A stretch of DNA of 64,000 bases from Stromatinia cepivora (taxonomy: Eukaryota > Ascomycota > Leotiomycetes > Helotiales > Sclerotiniaceae): NCBI GenBank assembly GCA_014898415.1, contig RCTD01000002.1, positions 1,674,001 through 1,738,000 on the forward strand, written 5' to 3'. The translations under genes and the position numbers were made by a program. Shown one piece after another: positions 13,702 through 24,100 of the stretch (the stretch's first letter is position 1; every line of letters begins with the position of its first letter). The notes under the pieces were generated by a model, which saw nothing but the letters and a program-made list of their open reading frames with translations, ran no database searches and was not told the DNA's origin.

Positions 13702-16700
13702 TTGAACTATATCTTCATTCTTTCCAATATAACTTGATCTGAATAGATCTTTAAATATTTATATAATCTATCTTTTTTGTTTAATAAACATTGTTATTAC
13801 AATATATTCTGATTCTATATTAGAAGTAATTACAAATACTTATTTTTTATTAGTTTATAATTTAGGATTTCTATAAAATATTACAATTCCCTTTAAAAGA
13901 TTTTTTCAATTATATTTGTTATTAATCTAATCTATATCTGTATATATCTTTATTATATTATCAAACATATTATATTTTTTGTAGATATCAAATTATACTT
14001 TTTTTAATCCAAACTATAACTTCTATTTGATTATTGATTATAAATATTATATCAGATTCTTCAAAGCTATAATATAATGTTTTATTGGTTTTGCTATAAA
14101 TTATAAAAGTTTTCCAGTTAAAAATACTATATTTGATCAAATATATATCATTGAATAGATTACATTTCTTATTCGTTATTGATATTCATTTACATTTATT
14201 AATTCATCATTATCGATTACTAATCGAAGATAAATATAATTCATTATTAACAATTTCTTGACTTGATATTGTCTATATATAATATTATATCGAAATATTC
14301 TTTTTAATCTATAATTAATATATACACTTTTCTATTGCAAATAACCCTAATATTTAAAATCTTATTAATCTCATTTAGATTCTTAATATTAAAACAAATT
14401 GATAATTTTTCATTAAACCAAATGATTTACAATAATATATATAACATAATAACAATATTATCGATATATACTAATAATATTATATTACAATCTTTAAATA
14501 TATACAAATATAGATCTATCAAATTTTGTATAAAACTTATACCTAAAAATTCTTTCTTCAATAATAAACTCCAATCCCTTCCAATTTGCTTCAAATTATA
14601 TAAACTTTATAAAACTCATAATATATATCCCTTTTCGATTTTAATATTTTAGAATAATTCAAAATAGATCTTTTCCTTTAAATACAATTTAGTAAAGTAT
14701 TTTTGATATCGAAATATAAATATTCCAAATTTTCCTTTGCAATAATAATTAAGAATAATTTGAATATATCTAATCTTATTATTAATACAAATATTTCATT
14801 ATAATCTTTTCCTAATATCTAATTGAACCTTCGAATTATTAATCTTATTTTGAATTGTTCTATTTTGTTATTTTTAATTTTAATTATAAATATCTATTTT
14901 ATTGAAATTAAATTACTTTTTTTAAAAAAATGTATTCTTCTTAAATATTATTTTGAATCAAAAATATAATTTCCTTTTAAATAACTTTCTTTTATTTTTC
15001 AAAATATTCTCGATCCAATATTATTTCTTTATAAATTCTTGATATTTTGATTCTTAAAACTTTTTCGATCAAATATACTATATCTTCTATATTATCTATA
15101 TCTATCAACGAAATCATGAAATCTGAAACAATCTTATCTTTGATATAAAGATTTATTTTATAAATAATTGAAATTATAATCATAATATATTCTATACTTT
15201 CTTAAATTTTGATCTATATAGATATTATAATCAATACTTTTATAATCTTATTTTCTTATTTTTTTTCAGAATCTTATTTTATATTTCTTTTCTATTTTCG
15301 TATTAAATACTTTGGGGATTTGTCTTCAAGATTCATTATATTCTTTTATTCAATTTCAAATAATTATAAATTTATTTTGTTTTTTGATTTTATTGAAATA
15401 AACTTATTTATAAAATTTAAAACAATCTTAAATTTTGTTTTCGATATAAATTCAGAGTTTGCAAAAATTGATTTTTAGATTGAAACCTTTAGAATAATAG
15501 ATTCGATATCTGAAGTATTCTTGGAAGAAAATTCTTGATTTATTTTCTGGATATTATTATCTTTATCTTTATTATATATTAGTATTGATATATCTAATTT
15601 ATCTGATTTCAATTTGATAATTAGGGTATTTGATATAATCATTGAATTCGATATAATATCTATTAAAAAGAATAATCGAAACAAAAGTGATATAAATATT
15701 GTATTTAATATTAAGGATAAAGAAAATATTAAAGATAAAGAAAATACTTCATTTATTACTAATCTATTATAAAATTTTCGATCTAGTTTTATATTCTTTA
15801 TTCTTTATAAACCTGATTTACAATTTCTTAATTTAAAATTCAAATCTTTTTTTCGATAAAATTTATTTATAATTATTTTATTTGATTAAAATATATAATC
15901 TAACTTTAGAGAATATATTTTGATATATTTGTTTATAATTTTTGAATATTTTAAAAATATATTGATTTTCGAAATATTTTATAATTTGTTATATCTTTAT
16001 TTTTTCGGAATAATATTGGGATTAATATAAACGTAATATTTGTTTCCTTAGATTTTATATATCTTTATATTTAATATTATATTTATAAAAGTTTTTATAA
16101 AAGATCAATCTATTTTATTTATATTAGAATCAATATTAATATAATTTTTGATATAAATATTATACTTTATAATTTCGTTTTAAAATTTTAATAATAATTC
16201 AGTTTCTTTTAGTATTGTTTTTATATTTGCTTTTGTAATTCTTATATTCTGTTTTATAAGTTTGTTTTGATATAAGAAAATAATTATTGTAATTTCGGAT
16301 TATATATTTAATGATTATTTATGAATAATTTATAGGAATTCTAATATATTATCAATTCTGGTTATAATGATCTTTTCTTTAATAACTAATTCTATCTTCT
16401 TTTTTTAAGTTTTTAATATTTGAATTGTATTATTTTTTTGTTTAAATAATATAATCCAATTTATTTTTATATAATTATTGATGATCAATATAAAATAATG
16501 ATTTCTTCGAATCGATTTTGGGAATGGTTTTGTAATATCGAAATATATAAATTCGAATCTTTTTGATTTATATAAATTCAATTGTTTTGGAATATAATTG
16601 ATTATCTTGATGAGTATATATACTTCGTAAATATCTAATTCAATTGGGACCTTTATTAGTTTAGTTATATTAAATACTTTATATAGATTCTTGATCTTAT

Positions 16701-16883
16701 TTGAATCTAAATAATTGAATCTTCAATGTTATAACAAGTATCTCTCTTTTTCCTTGAATATTAATTCGTTATCAATATCTTTAATATTATTGATTATTTC
16801 TAAAGAAAAATCTTTTTCCTGATCATTTTGATATACATTCGAATAAAGAATTGTATTCTTGTATTCTTTGATTATATATGAAA

Positions 16884-17081
16884 TCATATATATTTTATTT
16901 TATATTCTAATATAAATGATTTTCTTATTATTCTTCTTAAAATATATATAATAAGAATTGAATTCCTTTTATAGCTTATTTTGCAGATCCTTTTTCCTAA
17001 TAATAAGTTTACTTTTAGCTCTAATATATATAATATATTTGAAAATAATATTTTAGAATTATTTTTGTATATTATATTCAT
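16884..17081 (-). pseudogene. Copia B protease/pre-integrase fragment
   Basis: A 65-residue piece with 'ILFSNILYILELKVNLLLGK' and 'KISYKR'. In copia polyproteins the pattern L-x-N-V-L-Y-V-P-x-L-x-x-N-L-L-S lies between protease and the pre-integrase zinc region. A homologous segment sits just before 31,981-32,286 in copia C. Confidence 0.85.
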
Positions 17082-18929
17082 TAAACTCCAATAACAATAA
17101 TATATTATTCTCCTACTAATCTTTATCCTTTATTTAATAATAAAATTTATTGATTTAAATAATAAAGATTGATTAAATATATATAAAAAAGCATTTATAT
17201 CAATATATTATTTGTTAAAAAAAGCTTTATTAATAATTTCCTTTATCAAATTACAATCTTCCTTTATTATATCTTTAATATCAAAATCTAATTCAAAGAT
17301 ATTATTAACAAAGTATATTTGATCTTTTTTATTGAAATAAATCTTCTTTGAATTCAATGATCCCTTTTTTTTTGATAATAAAAATAATTATAAAAGAATT
17401 TATTGATTTATATTAAATATAAACAATTTTATATATAATAATCTTCCTTTTGATATAGATCGCAAATATTATTTGAGATTTCGAAATTTGATTCTTGATA
17501 TTGAAAAGTATACTTAGATTCTTTTGTAATTTATATTTGTTTTGATTCATTTTTAAAACGAAATTCTTTAATTTATAAATGTTTGATCTTATTATCGATA
17601 TTAAGATTGATTTAGATATTTAATATATTTATTATTTTTTAATAATCGATTAAAAGATTATATATTAAAACCAAAAACAAAACAATATTTTGATATATTA
17701 ATCAATAACTTTTATTTACAATTTCTAATTTCCTTTTATATTTTTTCAATTTGTTTTAAATTTTGATAATAATTATATCGAAATAGATATCGAATTGAAA
17801 TTTGAAATTCTGGATCATCGTTATATATATATTAACTGTAATTGTATTAACTCTAATATATTTTGATTTAAAATATTTTTAAAGTATATATACTATTGAA
17901 TATTTGTTGATAAAGGCTTTATAATTATTATTGAATATTATATAAATATATAATAATATATTCGCTTTATTCTTTAAATATTCCGATTTCAATTCGATAT
18001 TATAATATATACAATCATTAATCTTATAAACAAATACTATATTGAATCCTGCAATCTATATATATTTATTTAATATTTAATTAATTATATAAAACCATCC
18101 TTTCCTTTTCAATTGTATCTTTATTTATCTAAACTATTATTTATAATTATTTTGATCGAATTTCGAAGGATTGTTTGATTCCGATATTGTAAAAGTTTCT
18201 TACTGTTTGATGAATATCGAAGATAATCTTTAAGTTTTTAAAACAATCTTAAAAAATATATTACAAATAAATTCAGAATAATAAAAAAATATAAAAAATA
18301 AAACAATAAGAAAATTCATAAAATCGTATTATAATATGTTTTTTTGTAATTATACAAATTTATTCTTCATTTCTATTATAATTCTATATCGGTATTATAC
18401 AGATTACTTTTCATTTTGATCTATAATGTTATAAGTTATAAACTATATTATTGTATTTCAATTTTGTTTCGATAATATTATATAAAAATTCTGATTTCCA
18501 TTTTGTTTCATTTCTATTAACTATACTAATCCTTTTTCGATTTACTTTATTTTCTAATCACTATTATACAATCGGATCTCATAATTTGTTAACTTTTGAT
18601 ACAGGAAATAATAATATTATTGATTATATAGATTGAATTAAGAATCTATTATTCTAATAAAAATAGAATTGAAGTTATTCCCAAATATGGTCTGTGCACC
18701 ATTGTGATCACGTGACCTCAATTCTAATCCTATGATGGCCTCATTTCCAACATTTAATATGATAAAATGATGACACTAATAATATATATATATAGTTTCA
18801 TAATTTATAAATAGATATTTGTGTATATATATTTAATCGCTTTTTATAAGTTATAATTCTTCAATTATAGATTCTAAGGAATATAATTGACCCTGTTTAT
18901 TCAGTTTTACTACGGCTCTTATACGTCAC

Positions 18930-21730
18930 AATATATGATTATATCGATAAAGATCTATAGGATAATTACTATAGCGATTTTGCAGATTTTAGAATTGAGT
19001 ATTTCGAATTCATCAATTCAAAGATCATATTCAGATTATATACTGAATTGAAAGTAAATAGCTTATTTATCAAAAAGATGATATAGTATATAGAATTGAT
19101 AATCAATAAAGCTTTAATCGAAATATTCTATACCCCATACATATTATAATCAAATGATCAAATTCGAAAGACAAGAATAAATCAATACTTTCAATTTCGA
19201 TTAAAAACCATCCTAAATCAAATCAAGATACTCAATAACAATATATATCTGGATATTATTCCTGAAGATTTAATATCTTTATTCAATCTTTAAAAAAAAG
19301 AACAATTTATATAAATAAATATAAGGCAATTATCTTCAATATAATACAAAGGAATTCAACTATTACAATTGAATAAGAAATCGGGATTTTATATATTCAA
19401 AGAACTTTTATATAACAAATATCAAAATCCAGAATAGAAATAATATTTAGTATCACTACAATTATTATATAATAATAATATATTATTTAAAGATGAAAAA
19501 TTATTGAATAAAAGGAAACTTATCAATAATAAAGGATTATTAAATAGATCATTTGATGATGGGAAACTTTTAAACAATAACAAATATTTCGGAAACAATT
19601 GTAAAATAGATAATATAGATCAAAATGATATTTATATATATTTTTGCAGAAATAATGGAGGAGAAAAAGATCTATCCAATAACAAAGAAAACAATGGCTT
19701 AAGGAATTACAAGAACAAACCACTCAATTATATATAAAGCGGTAATATTGATTGTGATCTTAGAAACCTTGAGAAATTCTACAATAATGTTAATAAATAT
19801 ACTAATCAGGATGATAATTTCGATTATAAATATATTATCTTTTTCAATCATTGCAAAGAATCGATATTCATTTGAACCTTTATATAAAAATATTTCTTAT
19901 AATGTTAAAGAAGGAGGCTTTATATTCTATTATTCGAATCTCAATTATATTCCTAATATAATGAAGGGTATTTGTGAAATGATAAAAACATTTTTCGAAG
20001 GAGAAAGATATCAATATGGATTTATAGAAAAATGAGATTATATAATGTTCAAAACAATTATTGTATAGAACTCTGGAAAATCGATATCAGAATATTTGGA
20101 TATTATAATCATTAAATTTCGGTATTTTCAAAAAGGTTTATCAAGAGAATTTCAAATAATTGTATATATTCAAAGAAAGATCTTTAATGTATATGATTAT
20201 ATATTAATATATAATTAAATATGTTATCGATCTTCAAAATCTATAATCGGATTTATCGAAGATTTATAAAATTCTATTTCTATATATAAGAAATCATATC
20301 TAAATGAAAACGAAATATTCTAACAGATCGAATATATAATTAGAAGAATGTTAGGTATAATCGTAAATATAAATTTAATTAACAATTTTTTATTCGATTA
20401 AGAGGAATTAAAAGATACTTCGTTTGCAAGAAAGAAGGCTATTGATCAAACAAGTATACGGAAGCTGAACGAACTGAATCGAAATGTAGATATAGGGAAT
20501 TATTCAAGGGCAACGACAAGGACTTTGGTTCATATTTCGAAACAATCATCGTAGTCAACAAAGCATTCGCAAACAGAGAACAAAAAGAACTCGAAAATGC
20601 AAAGTTTCTTGTAAAGGATCGAGAAACCTTATCATCCGAGAACCCCCTCAAATTCAATGGAACTGTTATCACTCAAGCAAATGATGGTTCTATTTATATC
20701 AATTAGGAAAGATAATGTATAAATCTACAATTCGTTAAAATATAATTAATCGATATTTATAGTATAAAAGGCAAAGTTTGAAAAAGTGTAATTTCAAAGG
20801 ATTAATATATTGCTTAATGTGTAAAAGGAGTTTATATTTCGATAATATATTAATTAGAAGTATTATTCGTTCTTTCTTTTGCTGTCCAGATTATTAATTT
20901 CAAGGAGGAAGATGCGAAATTGATGAATAAAATAATTCAATGGCAAATGGATAATTCAATCAAAGGATTGAAATTCATATTATTCGATTTCGATTCGTTG
21001 ATTTTAGTAATATTCATAGATGTATTATTTGCTAACAATCAAGATCTGTTCTTACAAATCGGATATATTATTGTATTAATGGATAAGAATAACAAAGCGA
21101 ATCTAATTTATTGGTTATTTGTCAAATACAAAAGAATCATTAGAAGTATATTAGTATCGGAACTTTATGGTATAATTTTAAAATTCGATGTTAGTATAGT
21201 ATTTAAGAGTATTATCGGAAGTATATTACTAAAGCAAAAAGTATTATTAGTTATATGCATAGATTTGAAATTATTTTAGGATTGTTTTACGAAACTAAAT
21301 TCAATTCGAGAGAAAAGATTAATGATCGATTTAATGGTTTTATAGTAATTGTATGAATAAAAGGAGATAATGGAAATCAAATAAATTGATGGAGAATTTA
21401 ATTCTGTTGATATAATGATGAAGACAAAATTATGTTAGGTTTTTAGAGATTTTGTAGAAAACAATATAATCAAAATTAAGGTTATAGAATAAATAGAAAG
21501 ATTAAAATATAATAAAAAGAAAATGGTATAAATATAAGAATCAAAGAACAAATACAAAACAAAAGCTATTACAGGTATATATCCAGTTCGTCGGATATAT
21601 AATCATTTCACATATAAATTGATTCGAACAAAGAAACAAAAACGAAAATTAGAATTGGAAAAAATATCTATTTATCGGGTATACATATTTCTGGAGTATA
21701 TAAGACTTCGATTTTAAAAGAAATTGCTAG
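18930..21730 (+). pseudogene. Second copia family: gag fused to RT end and RNase H by internal deletion
   Basis: Broken + strand retroelement, distinct from copias A-D. 19,760-20,040 encodes a gag core ('YTNQDDNFDYKYIIFF', then 'YYSNLN' and 'FEGERY'). About 20,418-20,705 encodes the zinc-knuckle region: 'FVCKKEGY', a stop where Cys or Trp is expected, then 'KYTEAERTESK' and a long readable tail ending 'NGTVITQANDGSIYIN'. Only about 170 bp later, 'VLSFAVQIINFKEEDAKLMN' marks the end of RT. RNase H follows at 20,920-21,480 ('LFANNQDLFLQIGYIIVL', 'IDGEFNSVDIMMKTK'). Protease, integrase and most of RT are missing. The left end abuts the G0 LTR at 18,929, so the 5' LTR is not seen. Confidence 0.8.
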
Positions 21731-21932
21731 TGTTGGAATATAATCACGTGTATAGTAAAAATAGTAAAAATCATGTGTTTACTAATACTTGTATTAGTGC
21801 CTTAGCATGTACGATTATATAATTCTTTATTTTTTATAGATTCTAGTTCTTTAGGCAAATCAAAACGTATTAATAAAGAGTTCTATACGTTCGTTGATAA
21901 GCTTCACTTCCCCGTGTACAGTTGTCCCGACA
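21731..21932 (+). repeat. LTR-like repeat, probable 3' LTR of the deleted copia
   Basis: 202 bp starting TGTTGGAATATAATCACGTG and ending GTTGTCCCGACA. It matches solo copies at 26,724-26,975 and 58,508-58,715. It follows the RNase H of the + strand copia fragment by about 250 bp, so it may be that element's 3' LTR. No duplication matches across it (GCTAG left, GTTTT right), as expected if the 5' half of the element is gone. The U3 part has two degraded units of the GGTAAGGAT minisatellite. Confidence 0.65.
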
Positions 21933-22242
21933 GTTTTCGATAATATTCTGAAGGATTTTCGATAATATTCGAAAGCTTTTATGAATCAAAAAAAATGAAG
22001 TTATTCCCAAAATTAATCGACGAATTACTCTCAAAAATAAATAAAAAGAATTATAAGAATCACAACAAAGAATCAACTAATATTTGAATAACAATAAATT
22101 TGAATTTAGAATCAAAACTTTTCATTACTTTTTCTAATCGTATTGAAGAATTCCCCCTCTATATAGATGAAAACTCTTCAAACTAGTATACAATTCGGCC
22201 CGCTTTCGGCTAACCCTCATTTCGTAGTTGAGGTTCGTAACA
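21933..22242. mobile_element. Tail and LTR of the minisatellite LTR element
   Basis: 21,933-22,051 matches the internal end of the element at 45,722-48,261 (TTTTCGATAATATTCTGAAG words, then a segment equivalent to 48,000-48,068). 22,052-22,242 is its LTR, 191 bp, ending GTAGTTGAGGTTCGTAACA. The rest of the element is absent; the left side is cut by the LTR-like repeat ending at 21,932. Confidence 0.8.
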
Positions 22243-22585
22243 TCAATGATATTATAGCTTTATAATGTTTTTTTATAAATCTAAGTATTTCTATTAGATA
22301 ATTATTTAGTATTACTTTTCATATTTCCTTTATAATTATTCTAAATTTATTATAATTTATATTATTCTTTAGATAATGATTTGATATTTATTTCTTCATT
22401 CAATTTTATATATTCTTAATAGAATTGAGATTAAAAGAATAAAAAGATTAATCTATTATTTGAATCTCTTTCTCAAGAAGTTCTATAATAATTATATCAA
22501 TTATATAATTAGGAATTTTATTTTATATAAATATATAATCTAAATATAATCTAATCTATTTATGAATAATAAAAACTATATAAAT
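22243..22585. other. AT-rich DNA, nothing recognised
   Basis: No gene, LTR end or tandem repeat seen. Composition is like the surrounding RIP-degraded repeats. Confidence 0.5.
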
Positions 22586-22950
22586 TGTTGGAGGTCACGT
22601 ATTTGTATTACGAGGGTAGCCGTCTAGATCACGTGGAAGTGCTCTAGGCTCTCGAAGTAGGTTTATAACTAGGCGTCAAGCAGGGACTAAGTAATGACAA
22701 TAATGATATACTATTCGTAATTAATAGTAGAGTATACTAAATGATTGATCTTGAGCACGAAGCTCTATACAAAGGAAATCCATCTTGATTATATAGACCT
22801 TCGTGTTCTGGCTCTAATGGCTCTAATTAGATTCTCTAGAGCCGCTGGCTCTAGAGGGAGGCTCTAACTAGATCTTTTAGAGCCGGTCACATGATGGCTC
22901 TGATCCCGTGATTAGTCGTGTGATGCGGAAATATGTTACCCGTCGTAACA
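22586..22950 (+). repeat. Solo LTR-like island with normal GC
   Basis: 365 bp from TGTTGGAGGTCACGTATTTG to TGTTACCCGTCGTAACA, with TG...CA ends typical of an LTR. The flanks allow a 4-bp AATT duplication if the ends are shifted by one base. It contains several copies of GGCTCTAA and TAGAGCC, so it can also pair with itself locally. It is clearly GC-richer than its neighbours and shows little RIP. The matching internal element is not in the window. Its sense strand is a guess. Confidence 0.6.
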
Positions 22951-23339
22951 ATTTGAAGGTGATAAACCTTATCATTGAGAAGTAGTGGCTCAGAGACTAT
23001 AATAGAATAAGCAAATATCAAATTATAATAATAAAAGTTGAAATAGTATAATGATATTGTATATAATATTAGAATACAGATTCTTAATCTTCAATATTGA
23101 GGATATAGCCTTTTTATATGCCTTTTCCGAATTCTTTTATATATCAATGTTTCATTCTTATTCGTCAATTTAAATAAAGGTTCATCATTCTAATTATCTT
23201 GATTAATATAATAAAGGTTCTTTATTTCGAACAATTCTGATATTCGACTAATTTAGGTTTCTTTATTCGAATATCTATGAATTCGATGATTTCGTATATA
23301 TTAATGAATTTGTAAAGTTCGAATTCGTATTCGTATATT
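22951..23339. other. AT-rich DNA, nothing recognised
   Basis: No coding signal or repeat boundary found. The first 50 bases are moderately GC-rich, and the rest is AT-rich. Confidence 0.45.
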
Positions 23340-23750
23340 GAATGATTAGATCGATTTGATTGATTAAATCAATTTAGTTAATTTAATCAATTTGATCTAT
23401 TTGATCAATTTGATTGATTTAATTGACCAAATTAACCAAATCAACCTAATTAATTAAAATGACCTAATTGATCTTATTTATTATATTGATCTTATTATTC
23501 GGAATAAATATAATATATATATATAAATTGATTAGATCTATTAGATCTATTTAATTAATTTGATTAATTAAATTGAATTAACCAAATTGATCAAATTGAT
23601 AAAATTGATTTAATTAATCTAATTGATTATATTAATCATATTATTCTTATTATTCAGAAAAAACATATTCTATATATATATAGGCCTTTATATTATAAAT
23701 TAATTAATGAAAATTAATTATTATTCAATAACAACAACAACCCCTCATAA
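23340..23750. repeat. Low-complexity ATTGATCAAATTGATT repeat, copy 1
   Basis: Degenerate array of 9-12 bp words built on TTGATCAA, AATTGATT and AATTAACC, followed by a TATTATTCGGAATAAATATA segment and a second array. The same order of parts is found at 59,040-59,330, so this is a dispersed repeat, not just composition. Related words occur in the 3' untranslated part of the gypsy family. Confidence 0.6.
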
Positions 23751-24100
23751 TAAATACCTTATAATTACAAGTATTTTTGCTTTTTAGATCATATAAAATT
23801 AGATCTATATACTTCCTATATCACTTTGAATCATCATTGATATATAATGATAATAAATCACCTTAAATTATTAATAATTCATTATAATCCAATATATTTA
23901 TTATTATAAACTTAAATTAGATATATATACAATCTTAGAATAATCAAAATCTCATATTAAAATAATGAAATCTAATTATTTCTATATATAGCTCAAATTC
24001 ACAAAAACTATTAATACTCATTTTAAAAATTAATTCATATTTTGAATTATTTCAATAAATCTTAATAATTTAATTCTTTTTAATGATTTTTTAAAACCAT
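23751..24100. other. AT-rich DNA before gypsy G1
   Basis: Nothing recognised. It ends with ACCAT (24,096-24,100), the left copy of the G1 target duplication. Confidence 0.5.

Larger units (their letters stand above)
13276..18752 (-). mobile_element. Ty1/copia element copia B, full length, RIP-degraded
   Basis: 5,477-bp element inside the gypsy G0 LTR, flanked by TTTAA (13,271-13,275 and 18,753-18,757). Its LTRs are 166 bp each, at 13,276-13,441 and 18,587-18,752. Sense is -: RNase H at 13,474-13,701, RT between about 14,000 and 15,000, protease/pre-integrase region at 16,884-17,081, gag beyond. Of the four copies this one keeps the most readable RNase H. All domains carry stops or lost catalytic residues. 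Confidence 0.92.
1575..18929 (+). mobile_element. Ty3/gypsy element G0, internally inverted, with two copia insertions
   Basis: Net + strand gypsy copy of the same family as G1 and G2. Three blocks are visible. 1,575-2,164 matches the 5' internal part. About 2,165-10,738 matches the middle (RT region) but in reverse. About 10,739-13,166 matches the 3' part, and the 3' LTR follows at 13,167-18,929. At 12,060-12,150 the + strand encodes the end of a gypsy integrase (MKIHPVFP-like), followed by a chromodomain-like stretch. The RT at 3,094-3,375 reads on the - strand, so an internal inversion is visible at protein level. Removing copia A and copia B with their duplications leaves about 6.4 kb. 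G1 is about 7.06 kb; the difference is close to one missing 5' LTR plus about 330 bp. Every frame is broken by RIP-type changes. Confidence 0.75.
13167..18929 (+). repeat. Gypsy G0 3' LTR, split by copia B
   Basis: Sense-oriented gypsy LTR in two parts, 13,167-13,275 and 18,753-18,929. Together they give 281 bp after removing the duplicated TTTAA, against 282 bp for the other copies. The left part begins TATTACAAATCATAAATC, the RIP-altered form of TGTCACGAATCGTGAACC. The right part ends CTCTTATACGTCACA. Confidence 0.9.

Noticed and set aside
20439..20672. - strand 77-residue frame with reasonable composition.
   Set aside because: It is antisense to the gag zinc-knuckle tail, which is readable on the + strand.
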